Source of the DNA: Micromonospora radicis
GTDB lineage: Bacteria > Actinomycetota > Actinomycetes > Mycobacteriales > Micromonosporaceae
Direction of reading: 5' to 3'
NCBI RefSeq assembly: GCF_003583405.1
Contig: NZ_QXEC01000040.1
Coordinates: 1 to 32,287, forward strand
DNA: 32,287 nt
This document shows, in pieces, positions 23,490-31,250 of the stretch. Position numbers and translations under genes: made by a program. Within the stretch, counting starts at the first letter, position 1. The number at the start of each line of letters is the position of its first letter. Below the pieces are notes generated by a model that worked only from the letters and a program-made list of their open reading frames with translations, made no database searches and was not told the DNA's origin.

Positions 23490-25423
23490 CGTGCCTCGGA
23501 GCGGATCCGCGGCGCCGGTTTCTGGGGAGCCCGTTCCGTCGAACCCGGGCGGTAGACGACGAAGGAGGGGTTCTCATCCGGTACGTCCGGCTCGGTCCAC
23601 GACGCGGGCTGCCGGCGGCGGGGCCGGGGGGCGACCGGGCGGGACTCTGGACGCTGTTCCTCCCTCGACTCCCGGCCGTCGCCCGCCTTCCGCTGGTCCG
23701 GCCGCTTCGACTCGGGCGCCGCGACGGTCGGCGCCGGATCCGGGCGAGCCTCCGGGCGGACCTTGGGCTGCTCCACCACCACGGTCCGGCGCCGACCCAT
23801 GTTCGGTTCGGTGGTGCCCCCGGGTTCGGCGACGTCGAGCCGGGCCGCGGTGCGCATGTCGCGGAAGAACCGTCGATGCCACGAGCCGGCCGAGCTGACC
23901 GCCTCGCTGCTGTCCTTGCCACCGAGTTGGGTGATCCGCCGGTACGGACGCAGCAGCAGCCAGCCGACCACGCCACACAGCCAGACCAGCACCACCTGCA
24001 GCCAGCCGGGCAGGGTGGGCGTGCTCATGATGAGATCCACCGCGAAGAGGTAGATGGCCGCTCCGGTGCCGAAGATGGCGATGTTGAAGAGGGCGGCCAC
24101 CACCGCGTTACCCAGTCGGCGCAGGCCGGCGCTGGCCGGGCGGAGCAGACCGACGGTGCCCAGGATCGGCGCGGCGATCACCGCCCACCTGAAGATCAGG
24201 AATCCGAGCAGCACGAGCAGCGAGGCGGTCAGGTCGAACATCGCGAAGAGCAGCGCGGCCAGCACCGCGATGAAGCCGGCGCCGACCCGGTCCATGTCCC
24301 GGATGCCCTGCAGGTACTCGTACGCCTCCGGGTCCTCTTGCTTGATCTGGGCGGCGACCGTCATCCACTGCTGCTTCTTGGCGTTGATGGTGGCTTCACG
24401 GGTCTGCGGGTTGGTCCGGATCTTCTCCGCCTCTTCCCAGGAGAACGACTTGGCGTCGTAGAGCGCCGCGCCGTACTTCCGGGCGGTCTCGCTGTCCGCC
24501 GAGCCGAGCACGCCCCGCAGCCAGTTCCGGTAGAGCATGCCCTCGGTGGAGGTGTCGCTGGCCCGGACCGCCGGGGGCCGCTTGTCGGTGCAGGCGTCCG
24601 GGTTGGGCATCGCGCACCGGCCGGGTGGGACGTCCTTCGCGGCGGGGCCGACGGCGTCGTGCACGACGCCGAGTGTGGAGACGAGGGCGCCGTCGGCGAG
24701 GTTGGCCGACTTGACCGGCCAGGCGGCCAGGGCGGTGACCGCCACCATCACCACGAGGGCCCAGCCCGCGGTGGTCATCGCGATGCTCATGTCCGACTGG
24801 CGCGACCGCCAGAGCAGGTAGAGGCCGACCACGCAGAGCGTGATGATGCCGAAGACGCTGAAGACCTTCTGGTAGATCGCCTTGGTGGCCTGGTCCACCA
24901 GCGGATCCGCCCAGCCCCACATCGTCCCGGGATCCCAGGCGCGCTCGCGCAGCGCGTTGGAGGCACCGATGATCGCCGTAGCGATCATGAACTCGCCGTT
25001 GGCGATGGTGTTGGTGAACTTGTAGTCCGGGTGCAACAGGGTGGTCGCGCAACCGGCCTCTACGTCGTACGTGCTGTAGCTGTAACCGGCGTAGCCGTAG
25101 TCGCTGTAGTAGCCCTTCGGCCCGGGCAGCTTGGACGCCTCGGGTCGGGAGGCGAACCAGCCGGCGATGCCGGAGTCCGGCGCCGTCGGCGTTGGTGGTC
25201 TGCGGCAGTTCGCCTCTGTCGATGCCACCTGGGTGAGTTTGGCGACGCAGGCGCGGAAGTCGGCCTGCCATTCCTGGGTGGTGCACAGGTCGGTGGGGGC
25301 CTGGTACGCCACCGGTGCGGCGTACGCCGGTGCGGCGGCGAGCCCCGGCCAACTGATCGTGGCCGCGGCGAGGATGCCGAGTGCCAGGAGGAGCGCCGTG
25401 ATCCGTGCCCGGGCCCTCGCCAT
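23486..25423 (-). CDS. VirB6/TrbL-like polytopic channel protein
   Basis: Inner-membrane channel candidate of 645 residues. An N-terminal signal peptide (about 1-35, ending APAYA) is followed by a 140-residue outer segment rich in Tyr and with four cysteines. About six to seven hydrophobic helices come next: around 190-210, 220-240, the block GAGFIAVLAALLFAMF...VGLL (about 380-425), AVVAALFNIAIFGTGAAIYLF and LQVVLVWLCGVVGWLLL. A loop of about 130 residues with CAMPNPDACTDK lies between the second and third helices. The last 140 residues are a basic, Pro/Arg-rich, probably disordered cytoplasmic tail. A signal peptide plus polytopic helices fits VirB6/TrbL-family proteins of Gram-positive systems. 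It starts 1 nt after the VirB4 stop. Confidence 0.8.
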   Translation of the reverse strand: MARARARITALLLALGILAAATISWPGLAAAPAYAAPVAYQAPTDLCTTQEWQADFRACVAKLTQVASTEANCRRPPTPTAPDSGIAGWFASRPEASKLPGPKGYYSDYGYAGYSYSTYDVEAGCATTLLHPDYKFTNTIANGEFMIATAIIGASNALRERAWDPGTMWGWADPLVDQATKAIYQKVFSVFGIITLCVVGLYLLWRSRQSDMSIAMTTAGWALVVMVAVTALAAWPVKSANLADGALVSTLGVVHDAVGPAAKDVPPGRCAMPNPDACTDKRPPAVRASDTSTEGMLYRNWLRGVLGSADSETARKYGAALYDAKSFSWEEAEKIRTNPQTREATINAKKQQWMTVAAQIKQEDPEAYEYLQGIRDMDRVGAGFIAVLAALLFAMFDLTASLLVLLGFLIFRWAVIAAPILGTVGLLRPASAGLRRLGNAVVAALFNIAIFGTGAAIYLFAVDLIMSTPTLPGWLQVVLVWLCGVVGWLLLRPYRRITQLGGKDSSEAVSSAGSWHRRFFRDMRTAARLDVAEPGGTTEPNMGRRRTVVVEQPKVRPEARPDPAPTVAAPESKRPDQRKAGDGRESREEQRPESRPVAPRPRRRQPASWTEPDVPDENPSFVVYRPGSTERAPQKPAPRIRSEAR

Positions 25424-25424
25424 G

Positions 25425-28400
25425 TCACGCCTCCAGGTCAGGCAGCACAGTCGGCAGTACCCCGGCAGCGGCGGCGATGGCGGCAGGGGTGGTGTCGAGG
25501 TGGTCCAGCAGTCCGTCGACGTAGGAGACGTCGACCCGTACCTTCTGCACCCGGCCGTCGACGTCGCGCATCACGAACTCTCGGAAGCCGAGCCGGCTGG
25601 CGGAGGTCGCGTCGGCGGTGGAGAGTGAGGCGAGGGTCGCCTCGTAGCCGTCGTCGACCGGTACGCGGAGCAGGCGCAGGGCCTCGGAGGCGATCTCCGC
25701 GTCCTCGGCGATCCGGCCGACGAAGACGGTGGAGACCAGGTTCTGCACGTCGAGGCCGAGGATGTCGCGGGGGTTCTGCGAGGCGACCAGCGCGGCCAGG
25801 TTCCACTTGCGGGAGTCACGGGCGAGCCGGACGAGGAACGAACGGCCGGAGCGCCAGCCCTCCATGAAGTGCGCCTCGTCGAGGCCCACCAGCTTGCGGG
25901 ACGACATCGAGCCGCCGTAGCAGCGGCGCACCGCCAACCGGTGTGCGGTGTGCAGCATCGGCAGCGCCAGGGCCTCCTCGGCGGACCAGTACTCGCGCTC
26001 GATCTTGAGGTCGGGGAGTCGCAGGCCGGCCATGGTGATCACGTTGAGTGCCGCGTCCGGGCCGAGCAGCCCCTCCGGTGGGCGGCCGAAGAAGAGCATG
26101 GCCAGTGGCATCTCGGCGGTGTCCAGCAAGAGGTTGGCCAACTCCCGGCCGGCGTCGTCGTCGAGTTGCCCCAGGCAGCTGACCACGTCGTCGAGGGTGG
26201 AGGTCTCCTCGGCCGGAACCTGGCGGACCGCGTGCCGGAACAGGGTCGCGGTGGACGCCTCGCGGGCCACCTGCGGTGGCACCAGCATCATGCAGATGTC
26301 CTGTACTAGCATCCGGCGTTCGGCTCGGGCATTGGAGACCGCGATCTCGAACTCGCGATCCCCAGCGGCTCCACTGCCGAACTCGCTGCGCAGCGGCGTG
26401 GGGATCAGGGAGTACGGTGCCAGCGTGCCGTGCTCGGAACCGGTCAGGTTGAGCACCCGGGAGTACGGCCGCAGCTCCGGCATCGCGCAGAGCCGTGCCA
26501 ACGGGCCGGACGGGTCGAGCAGGGTCACCTGTACGCCCCGCCGGGCGGCGAGGTAGCCCAGAGCGCCGAGCAGCGTCGACTTGCCGCCGCCCGGTTCGGC
26601 CACGAAGACCGCCAGGCCGGAGCGTTCCCGTACCTCCATCGGGAAGTGCAGGTCGAGGAAGACCGGCCGGCGACAGGTGCCGGCGGTACGTCCGATCAGG
26701 TCGCCGCGGCGGTCACCGACGGTGGATGCGGCCTGCGGCAGCGCCGCCGCGAGCAGGGGTACCGGCATCCGCCGGACATAGCCGGTGTTGGCGATCGGCT
26801 CACCCGGGATGAACTCCCGGGCCAGCCAGTCCTGGTTCTTCGGATGCTGCAGCGAGACACGCAGCTCGCGGGAGTAGAGCTGGATGAGCCGGCGGGCCCG
26901 CTCCAGGCACTCCTCCCGGGTACGCCCGCCGACCGCGATCCGGTGCCAGCCGTGCGCGCGGGCGGAGTCCACCGGCAGGCCGGTGGTCATCTCGTCACCG
27001 ATCACCAGCGCCCGCTTGGCCAGCCGTTCCAGCTCCGGCGGGGCGTCGATGCCGTGTTCGGCGTAGTCGAGCTGCTGCGACCGGATCATCCGTAGCCGGT
27101 GTTCCAGGTTGCGGAACGAGTCGCCGGAGCCCAGGATGTCGACGCGGGTGGACAGCTCCATGGGCCAGGGCAGTCGCTCGTGGAAGTGCAGCCAGGGCTC
27201 GTGCCGTTCGGGGATCTCCAGCGGCTCCATCCGCCCCACGGCGAGTACGGCCACGTGCCGCTCCTCGCCGGTCATCCGGTTGACCAGTTTCACCGTCGAG
27301 CCGTACGGGGTGCGGTAGCGCTCCACCTGCTCGGTGAGGGCGAGCAGGTCACCGCGTTCCCAGCGTCCGTCGGTGATCGGCGAGAGCGCGCCGGGGGGCG
27401 CCATGCAGAGCGCCACCGACCGGTAGAGCAGCCATTCCAACTCCTGCGCCGTGACCCGTCGACCACGCATGCCGAACGCGCCGAGCACCTCGTCGAACTG
27501 TTCGACGGTGCGGCCGAGCTTGCGTCGTTCGCCCTCGGCGACGCCTCGCCCGAAGGTGCGCAGCAGCCGTTCGGTGAGTGAGTCGCCCAGCGAGCGGCGG
27601 GCGAAGGTCACGCCGAGGTAGGTCTGGCCTTCGGCGTGGTTGACCGAGAGCAGGTGTCGCTGGGCGGCCACCAGGTGATCGGCCCAGCTCGGCGTGCCGG
27701 GAACGTCGGGCAGTGGGGCGGCGGTGTGGGTGTCGATGGTGCGGGCCCACTCGTCGGCCGGGAAGGGACGGGTGGTGCGGCGCAGGTGCAGCCGGAAGCC
27801 GGCCAGGCCGGCGTACTGCTCGGAGATCGCCGACAGCAGCGCCTCCCGCTCGGCGTCCGGTCGGAAGGCCCAGCGCACCTCGGGTAGCCAGTACCAGGCG
27901 GTCACGGTGTTGGGGGTGAAGGTCAGGTGACCGGCGATCTCGGTGATGGCCAACTCGACCGCCGGATCGCGGTCCCCAAACTTGATCTTGGGGGCGCGCA
28001 CCCGGGCGGGCCTGATCGGTCGGTCCGGACGGTTGCCCGACCGTTGTCGGGGTGGGGTGGTGGCCCGGGTGGCTGGTGCGGCGGCGCGCCGTGCCGTGCG
28101 GGGTGCGGCGCCGGCCGGTGGACCGTCGTCTTCGCGGTACGACTGGTCGTCCGCGGGTGGCCGGGCGTTCGGCAGCCGGTCGCCGGCCGGCGCGGGTGCC
28201 CGGGTGGGGGCCGGGGCGGGCGCCTGGAGGTACGGCGGCGGGGGCGGCTGGACGGGCGGCGCCACCGACGTCGGCGAGGGGGGCGGTGGCCCGGCTGAGC
28301 CGAGCGCCGGGCCGGGTTCGACGGCGGGTCTGGCCGGTGGTGGGACGGCGGGTCGGCCGGGTGGCGCGATCGCGGGTCGGTCGGGGGGCGCGACCGGCGG

Positions 28401-28787
28401 GCCGGCGGGCTGGGTGGGCACCGGTGCTGGTGCGGCGGGGCTCGCCTGCTGCGGCAGCGTGCGCGCCGGATGCCCGTTGCCCCGTTGGGCGGAACCCGGC
28501 CGGGGGTAGGTGCCACCGAACAGGTCGAGGAAGGGCGAGTCGATGTCGGCACCGTCGCGGGCCGTCGCGGTGGCCGGCACGGGGTCGGCCGGGACCGGTC
28601 GGTGCTGCGGTGGCCGGGGCGCCTGGAACACCCCGACTCCGCCGTGCAGTGGGGTGGTGGCGAGCGCCGGATCCAGCGGAGGCTCGTCGAGATCGCTGGA
28701 TGGCGGGTAGTCGAACGACCGCGCACGGTTACCGTGCGGCGCGGCCGGGCGCCCGGCCGGGGATCCCGGCGTGGAGGAGCGGCTCAT
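25425..28787 (-). CDS. VirB4/TraC-type ATPase with a long Pro-rich N-terminal arm
   Basis: The motor ATPase expected in any type IV secretion machine, 1120 residues long. Residues 1 to about 260 are low-complexity and Pro/Ala/Arg-rich, with imperfect APPxRPA repeats. The conserved part begins near 270 (ARVRAPKIKFGDRDPAVELA). Walker A EPGGGKSTLLG is at about residues 730-740 (K codon near 26577) and Walker B VGLDEAHFM near 970. The WNLAALVASQNPRDI sensor region follows. Both nucleotide-binding motifs are intact, unlike the FtsK-like neighbour. It overlaps the stop of the 49-aa gene by 4 nt, and the VirB6-like gene starts 1 nt after its stop, so this is an operon core. Confidence 0.9.
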   Translation of the reverse strand: MSRSSTPGSPAGRPAAPHGNRARSFDYPPSSDLDEPPLDPALATTPLHGGVGVFQAPRPPQHRPVPADPVPATATARDGADIDSPFLDLFGGTYPRPGSAQRGNGHPARTLPQQASPAAPAPVPTQPAGPPVAPPDRPAIAPPGRPAVPPPARPAVEPGPALGSAGPPPPSPTSVAPPVQPPPPPYLQAPAPAPTRAPAPAGDRLPNARPPADDQSYREDDGPPAGAAPRTARRAAAPATRATTPPRQRSGNRPDRPIRPARVRAPKIKFGDRDPAVELAITEIAGHLTFTPNTVTAWYWLPEVRWAFRPDAEREALLSAISEQYAGLAGFRLHLRRTTRPFPADEWARTIDTHTAAPLPDVPGTPSWADHLVAAQRHLLSVNHAEGQTYLGVTFARRSLGDSLTERLLRTFGRGVAEGERRKLGRTVEQFDEVLGAFGMRGRRVTAQELEWLLYRSVALCMAPPGALSPITDGRWERGDLLALTEQVERYRTPYGSTVKLVNRMTGEERHVAVLAVGRMEPLEIPERHEPWLHFHERLPWPMELSTRVDILGSGDSFRNLEHRLRMIRSQQLDYAEHGIDAPPELERLAKRALVIGDEMTTGLPVDSARAHGWHRIAVGGRTREECLERARRLIQLYSRELRVSLQHPKNQDWLAREFIPGEPIANTGYVRRMPVPLLAAALPQAASTVGDRRGDLIGRTAGTCRRPVFLDLHFPMEVRERSGLAVFVAEPGGGKSTLLGALGYLAARRGVQVTLLDPSGPLARLCAMPELRPYSRVLNLTGSEHGTLAPYSLIPTPLRSEFGSGAAGDREFEIAVSNARAERRMLVQDICMMLVPPQVAREASTATLFRHAVRQVPAEETSTLDDVVSCLGQLDDDAGRELANLLLDTAEMPLAMLFFGRPPEGLLGPDAALNVITMAGLRLPDLKIEREYWSAEEALALPMLHTAHRLAVRRCYGGSMSSRKLVGLDEAHFMEGWRSGRSFLVRLARDSRKWNLAALVASQNPRDILGLDVQNLVSTVFVGRIAEDAEIASEALRLLRVPVDDGYEATLASLSTADATSASRLGFREFVMRDVDGRVQKVRVDVSYVDGLLDHLDTTPAAIAAAAGVLPTVLPDLEA

Positions 28788-28933
28788 GAGATCGCCCTGC
28801 CCATGCCCGTCGCGGTCCGGCTCTGGGGTGCACCTGTCGTTCGGCGACCGCGCTGCGGCCCGGGCTCGATCTCGCCGGCGGTAGGGGTCAGCGGCGTGCT
28901 CTCAGACGGCCTCTTCGGCGTCCAGCCGGTCAT
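28784..28933 (-). CDS. 49-codon small ORF chained into the type IV-like operon
   Basis: Small coding region of 49 residues, starting MTGWTPKRPSESTPLTPTAG and ending TATGMGRAIS. Its ATG overlaps the VirB3-like stop by 4 nt (ATGA) and its TGA overlaps the VirB4 ATG by 4 nt. GGGAGG (28946-28941) stands 7 nt before the ATG, the best ribosome binding site in this part of the operon. The peptide is hydrophilic, rich in Thr, Pro, Gly and Arg, has no membrane helix or cysteine, and is probably disordered. It has only one Trp and lacks a WXG motif, so it is not an ESX substrate. It may be an assembly factor, or serve mainly to couple translation of virB3 and virB4. Confidence 0.65.
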   Translation of the reverse strand: MTGWTPKRPSESTPLTPTAGEIEPGPQRGRRTTGAPQSRTATGMGRAIS

Positions 28934-29292
28934 GCCAGTTCCTCCCGGATCCTGATCCCGCTTCCGACCAGGCGCGGGTCGCGCTGCTCGGCGGCCGGCT
29001 CCCGGGTACGTCGCCAGTCGGTCAGCGCGGTACGGATTACCATGCGCGCCGGTCGGTCCGGATCGACGTACCGGAAGACGAACGAGGTGGTCACGATGGC
29101 GAGGGCGATCTCCCAGGCGGGGAAGAGCTCGACCTGCAGCGTGAACAGCCAGTGGATGAACATGTAGAGGGGAACGAGCAGCATGAACAGCCCGTACTGG
29201 GCGTACGGCAGGTGGACCGGAAGGGTGTAGCCGGGCGGCCCGAGATAGACCAGGCGGGCCCGGTAGATGTCGTCGTCGGTGCGCAGCCGCAT
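28930..29292 (-). CDS. VirB3/PrgI-like small inner-membrane protein
   Basis: A protein of 120 residues with two hydrophobic helices (about 32-50 and 60-76). A short N-terminal arm starts MRLRTDDDIYRARLVYLG and the C-terminal tail is charged (DPDRPARMVIRTALTDWRRTREP). Size, topology and position directly before a VirB4 ATPase are those of VirB3 or PrgI-family proteins in conjugation-type systems. The assignment rests on architecture and context, not on a signature motif. It follows the VirB2-like gene after 13 bp and overlaps the 49-codon gene by 4 nt. Confidence 0.7.
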   Translation of the reverse strand: MRLRTDDDIYRARLVYLGPPGYTLPVHLPYAQYGLFMLLVPLYMFIHWLFTLQVELFPAWEIALAIVTTSFVFRYVDPDRPARMVIRTALTDWRRTREPAAEQRDPRLVGSGIRIREELA

Positions 29293-29305
29293 CTCGTGCC
29301 CGCGC

Positions 29306-29623
29306 CTATTCGAAGATCAGGTTGATCAGGAAGTCGCCGATGAAGAAGAGGGTGGCGGCTCCGGCGATGAAGGCCAGCCCGACGATCGCGATGGCGGAGC
29401 TGGTCAGCACCTTGGAGATCTCGCCCCGGCTGGCCCGGCCGATGAAGATGACGCCCAGCACGGCGAGCAGGATCGGGGCGATCTTGCTGGCGAAGAAGGT
29501 GACGACGCCCTCGGTGTTGATCCCCTTCGGCTCCTCGGCCGCGAGTGGAATCGACGACGCCAGGGTGGAGAGCAGGTGGGCGGCGCTGGTAGACGCCGAT
29601 TCCATCAGCTCGATGGCGATCAC
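29306..29623 (-). CDS. VirB2/TrbC-like pilin candidate, first gene of the operon
   Basis: A 105-residue protein. Residues 1-40 are a polar to weakly hydrophobic arm (VIAIELMESASTSAAHLL). Two strongly hydrophobic helices follow (about 43-62 and 76-103), joined by a short basic loop GRASRGEIS, which is the topology of VirB2/TrbC pilins and of small membrane subunits. GTG 29623 is chosen because GGGGAGG (29635-29629) is 5 nt upstream. The frame is open further upstream to 29845, but that part is Arg-rich and noncoding in character. It opens the operon; its promoter must lie in the 29624-29964 gap. An alternative is a non-pilin membrane subunit. Confidence 0.65.
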   Translation of the reverse strand: MIAIELMESASTSAAHLLSTLASSIPLAAEEPKGINTEGVVTFFASKIAPILLAVLGVIFIGRASRGEISKVLTSSAIAIVGLAFIAGAATLFFIGDFLINLIFE

Positions 29624-29728
29624 TGGTACCTCCCCAATTCGCGGCCGGCGGCGCCGCGGCGGTGCAGTAGGCAAGCCTTGCGGGATCGGTGCTACTCGGC
29701 GAAGCGACCGAGACCCTGCGTGTGTTAC

Positions 29729-29747
29729 TCGCCACGCAAGGTGGCGA
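29729..29747. promoter_or_regulatory. 7-bp stem palindrome upstream of the type IV-like operon
   Basis: Arms tcgccac (29729-29735) and gtggcga (29741-29747) are perfect, with the loop gcaag. It lies about 105 bp before the operon's first start codon and 218 bp before folP. It could be an operator for the operon or a hairpin in an RNA leader. Confidence 0.45.
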
Positions 29748-29929
29748 TTTCTGGGCGGATTACCCCGCTTTGGCCCTCCCTGTAAGCGTCGCCGTCTCGA
29801 TGCTGGGCAATTCCACAGCGTACGGGCCGCCCCCCTTTGCGACAAGCCGCGAAGAGTCTGCCCGATGCGACCCGGACGACCGATCGTACACCTGTTCCAA
29901 TTCGCATGTCAGTGCCCATACCCGGGCTG

Positions 29930-29958
29930 TTCGCGGCGGCCGAGGCGACCGGTACCGT
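29930..29958 (+). promoter_or_regulatory. Promoter of a leaderless folP transcript
   Basis: TTCGCG (29930-29935), a 17-nt spacer and TACCGT (29953-29958) are followed by 6 nt and the GTG at 29965. This gives folP-folB-folK-DUF3180 its own transcript, which it needs because folE is 12.9 kb away. Confidence 0.65.
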
Positions 29959-29964
29959 CTAGCC

Positions 29965-30888
29965 GTGACCGATCTGGTACGGGCCCCGGCCCCGGTGGTG
30001 ATGGGCGTCCTGAACGTCACGCCCGATTCGTTCTCCGACGGCGGACGCTACGCCGACGTCGAGGCCGCTGTCGCACACGGCGTCCGGCTGCGTGCCGACG
30101 GAGCCGGGTTGGTGGATGTCGGTGGAGAGTCGACCCGGCCCGGTGCCGACCGGGTCGACGGCGAGACCGAGGCGGCCCGGGTGGTGCCGGTCGTCCGGGA
30201 ACTGGCCGAGGCCGGCGTGCCGGTCAGCATCGACACCACCCGTGCCCGGGTCGCCGAGGCGGCCCTCGAAGCCGGAGCCGTCGTGGTCAACGACGTCTCC
30301 GGCGGCCTCGCCGACCCCGACATGGCCCGGGTCGTCCGGGACGCCGGCTGCCCGTGGGTGCTGATGCACTGGCGGGGCCACTCCCGGCGGATGAGCGACC
30401 TGGCCAGCTACGGGGACGTGGTCGCCGACGTCCGCGCCGAACTCGGCCAGCGGATCGCGGCGGCCCTCGCCGCCGGGGTGGCCGCCGACCGCATCGTCAT
30501 CGACCCGGGTCTCGGCTTCGCCAAGACGGCCGCCCACAACTGGCAGCTCAGCGCCCGGCTGTCCGAGTTGCTGGACCTCGGCTACCCGCTGTTGTTCGCC
30601 GCGAGCCGCAAGTCGTACCTCGGCCGGCTGCTGGCCGGGCCCGACGGCACGCCGAGGCCCACCGCCGGCCGGGAGGCGGCCACCGTCGCCACCAGCCTGC
30701 TCGCCGTCGCCGCCGGCGCCTGGGGGGTACGGGTGCACGACGTACGCGCCACCGTGGACGCGCTCGCCGTCTGGCAGGCGACCGGCCGCCCCCGGCTGGT
30801 TCGGTCGCCCGCCGACCCGCCGCTCGCGAACGCCGCCGGTCCGGCGCGGCTCGCCGGTCGGCAAGCCGACAACGGGGTACGCCGATGA
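29965..30888 (+). CDS. folP: Dihydropteroate synthase
   Basis: Folate enzyme that joins 6-hydroxymethyl-dihydropterin pyrophosphate with p-aminobenzoate and is the sulfonamide target. The product is 307 residues. Signature segments are VMGVLNVTPDSFSDGG, LVDVGGESTRPGA, VVNDVSGG, the DPGLGFAKT pterin site and ASRKSYLG. A C-terminal tail of about 25 residues is Pro/Arg-rich. The frame is open upstream to 29689, but the GTG at 29965 starts just before the family's conserved N-terminus and follows a TACCGT box by 6 nt. It overlaps folB by 4 nt (ATGA). Confidence 0.97.
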   Translation: MTDLVRAPAPVVMGVLNVTPDSFSDGGRYADVEAAVAHGVRLRADGAGLVDVGGESTRPGADRVDGETEAARVVPVVRELAEAGVPVSIDTTRARVAEAALEAGAVVVNDVSGGLADPDMARVVRDAGCPWVLMHWRGHSRRMSDLASYGDVVADVRAELGQRIAAALAAGVAADRIVIDPGLGFAKTAAHNWQLSARLSELLDLGYPLLFAASRKSYLGRLLAGPDGTPRPTAGREAATVATSLLAVAAGAWGVRVHDVRATVDALAVWQATGRPRLVRSPADPPLANAAGPARLAGRQADNGVRR

Positions 30889-31250
30889 CCGACCGGATCG
30901 AGCTGACCGGCCTGCGCGCGTACGGCTGGCACGGGGTGTACGACTTCGAGCGGGAGCAGGGGCAGGAGTTCGTCGTCGACGCCGTACTGGAGCTGGACCT
31001 CGCCCCGGCTGCCGGGTCGGACGAGGTGACCGACACCGTGCACTACGGCGAACTGGCCGACCGCCTGGTCGCGGTGGTCACCGGCGAGCCGGTCAATCTG
31101 ATCGAGACCCTCGCCGACCGGCTGGTCGAGGTCTGCCTGGCGGATCGCCGGGTCCACGCCGCGACGGTCACCGTGCACAAGCCGGAGGCCCCGGTGCCGC
31201 ACACCTTCGCCGACGTGGCCGTGACCATGCGTCGGACCCGGAACCCATGA
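30885..31250 (+). CDS. folB: Dihydroneopterin aldolase
   Basis: Converts 7,8-dihydroneopterin to 6-hydroxymethyl-7,8-dihydropterin in folate synthesis. The product is 121 residues, the family size. Family landmarks are the N-terminal RIELTGLRAYGWHGVYDFER, the catalytic Glu-region GQEFVVD, VHYGELADRL, ETLADRLVEVCL and the catalytic Lys near the end (VTVHKPEAPV). The ATG overlaps the folP stop and its own stop overlaps the folK start (both ATGA). Confidence 0.97.
   Translation: MTDRIELTGLRAYGWHGVYDFEREQGQEFVVDAVLELDLAPAAGSDEVTDTVHYGELADRLVAVVTGEPVNLIETLADRLVEVCLADRRVHAATVTVHKPEAPVPHTFADVAVTMRRTRNP

Larger units (their letters stand above)
29624..29964. promoter_or_regulatory. 341-bp divergent control region between the operon and folP
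   Basis: No gene was found. The stretch is more A/T-rich than the neighbouring genes, especially 29720-29920. It holds a 7-bp hairpin or operator at 29729-29747, a shorter ctcgg/ccgag inverted repeat near 29694-29712 and the folP promoter at its right end. On the minus strand, weak -10-like boxes occur (for example TAATCC at about 29763-29758), but none is convincing. Confidence 0.5.

Noticed and set aside
28784..28933. The 49-codon ORF as a WXG100 (ESX) substrate
   Set aside because: It has a single Trp, no WXG motif, no paired helices, and half the expected length.
29689..29964. N-terminal extension of folP
   Set aside because: It has no family similarity and includes the promoter that fits the GTG at 29965.
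17044..29964. Insert as an active integrative conjugative element
   Set aside because: No integrase, relaxase, tRNA target, or flanking direct repeat was seen on either side.
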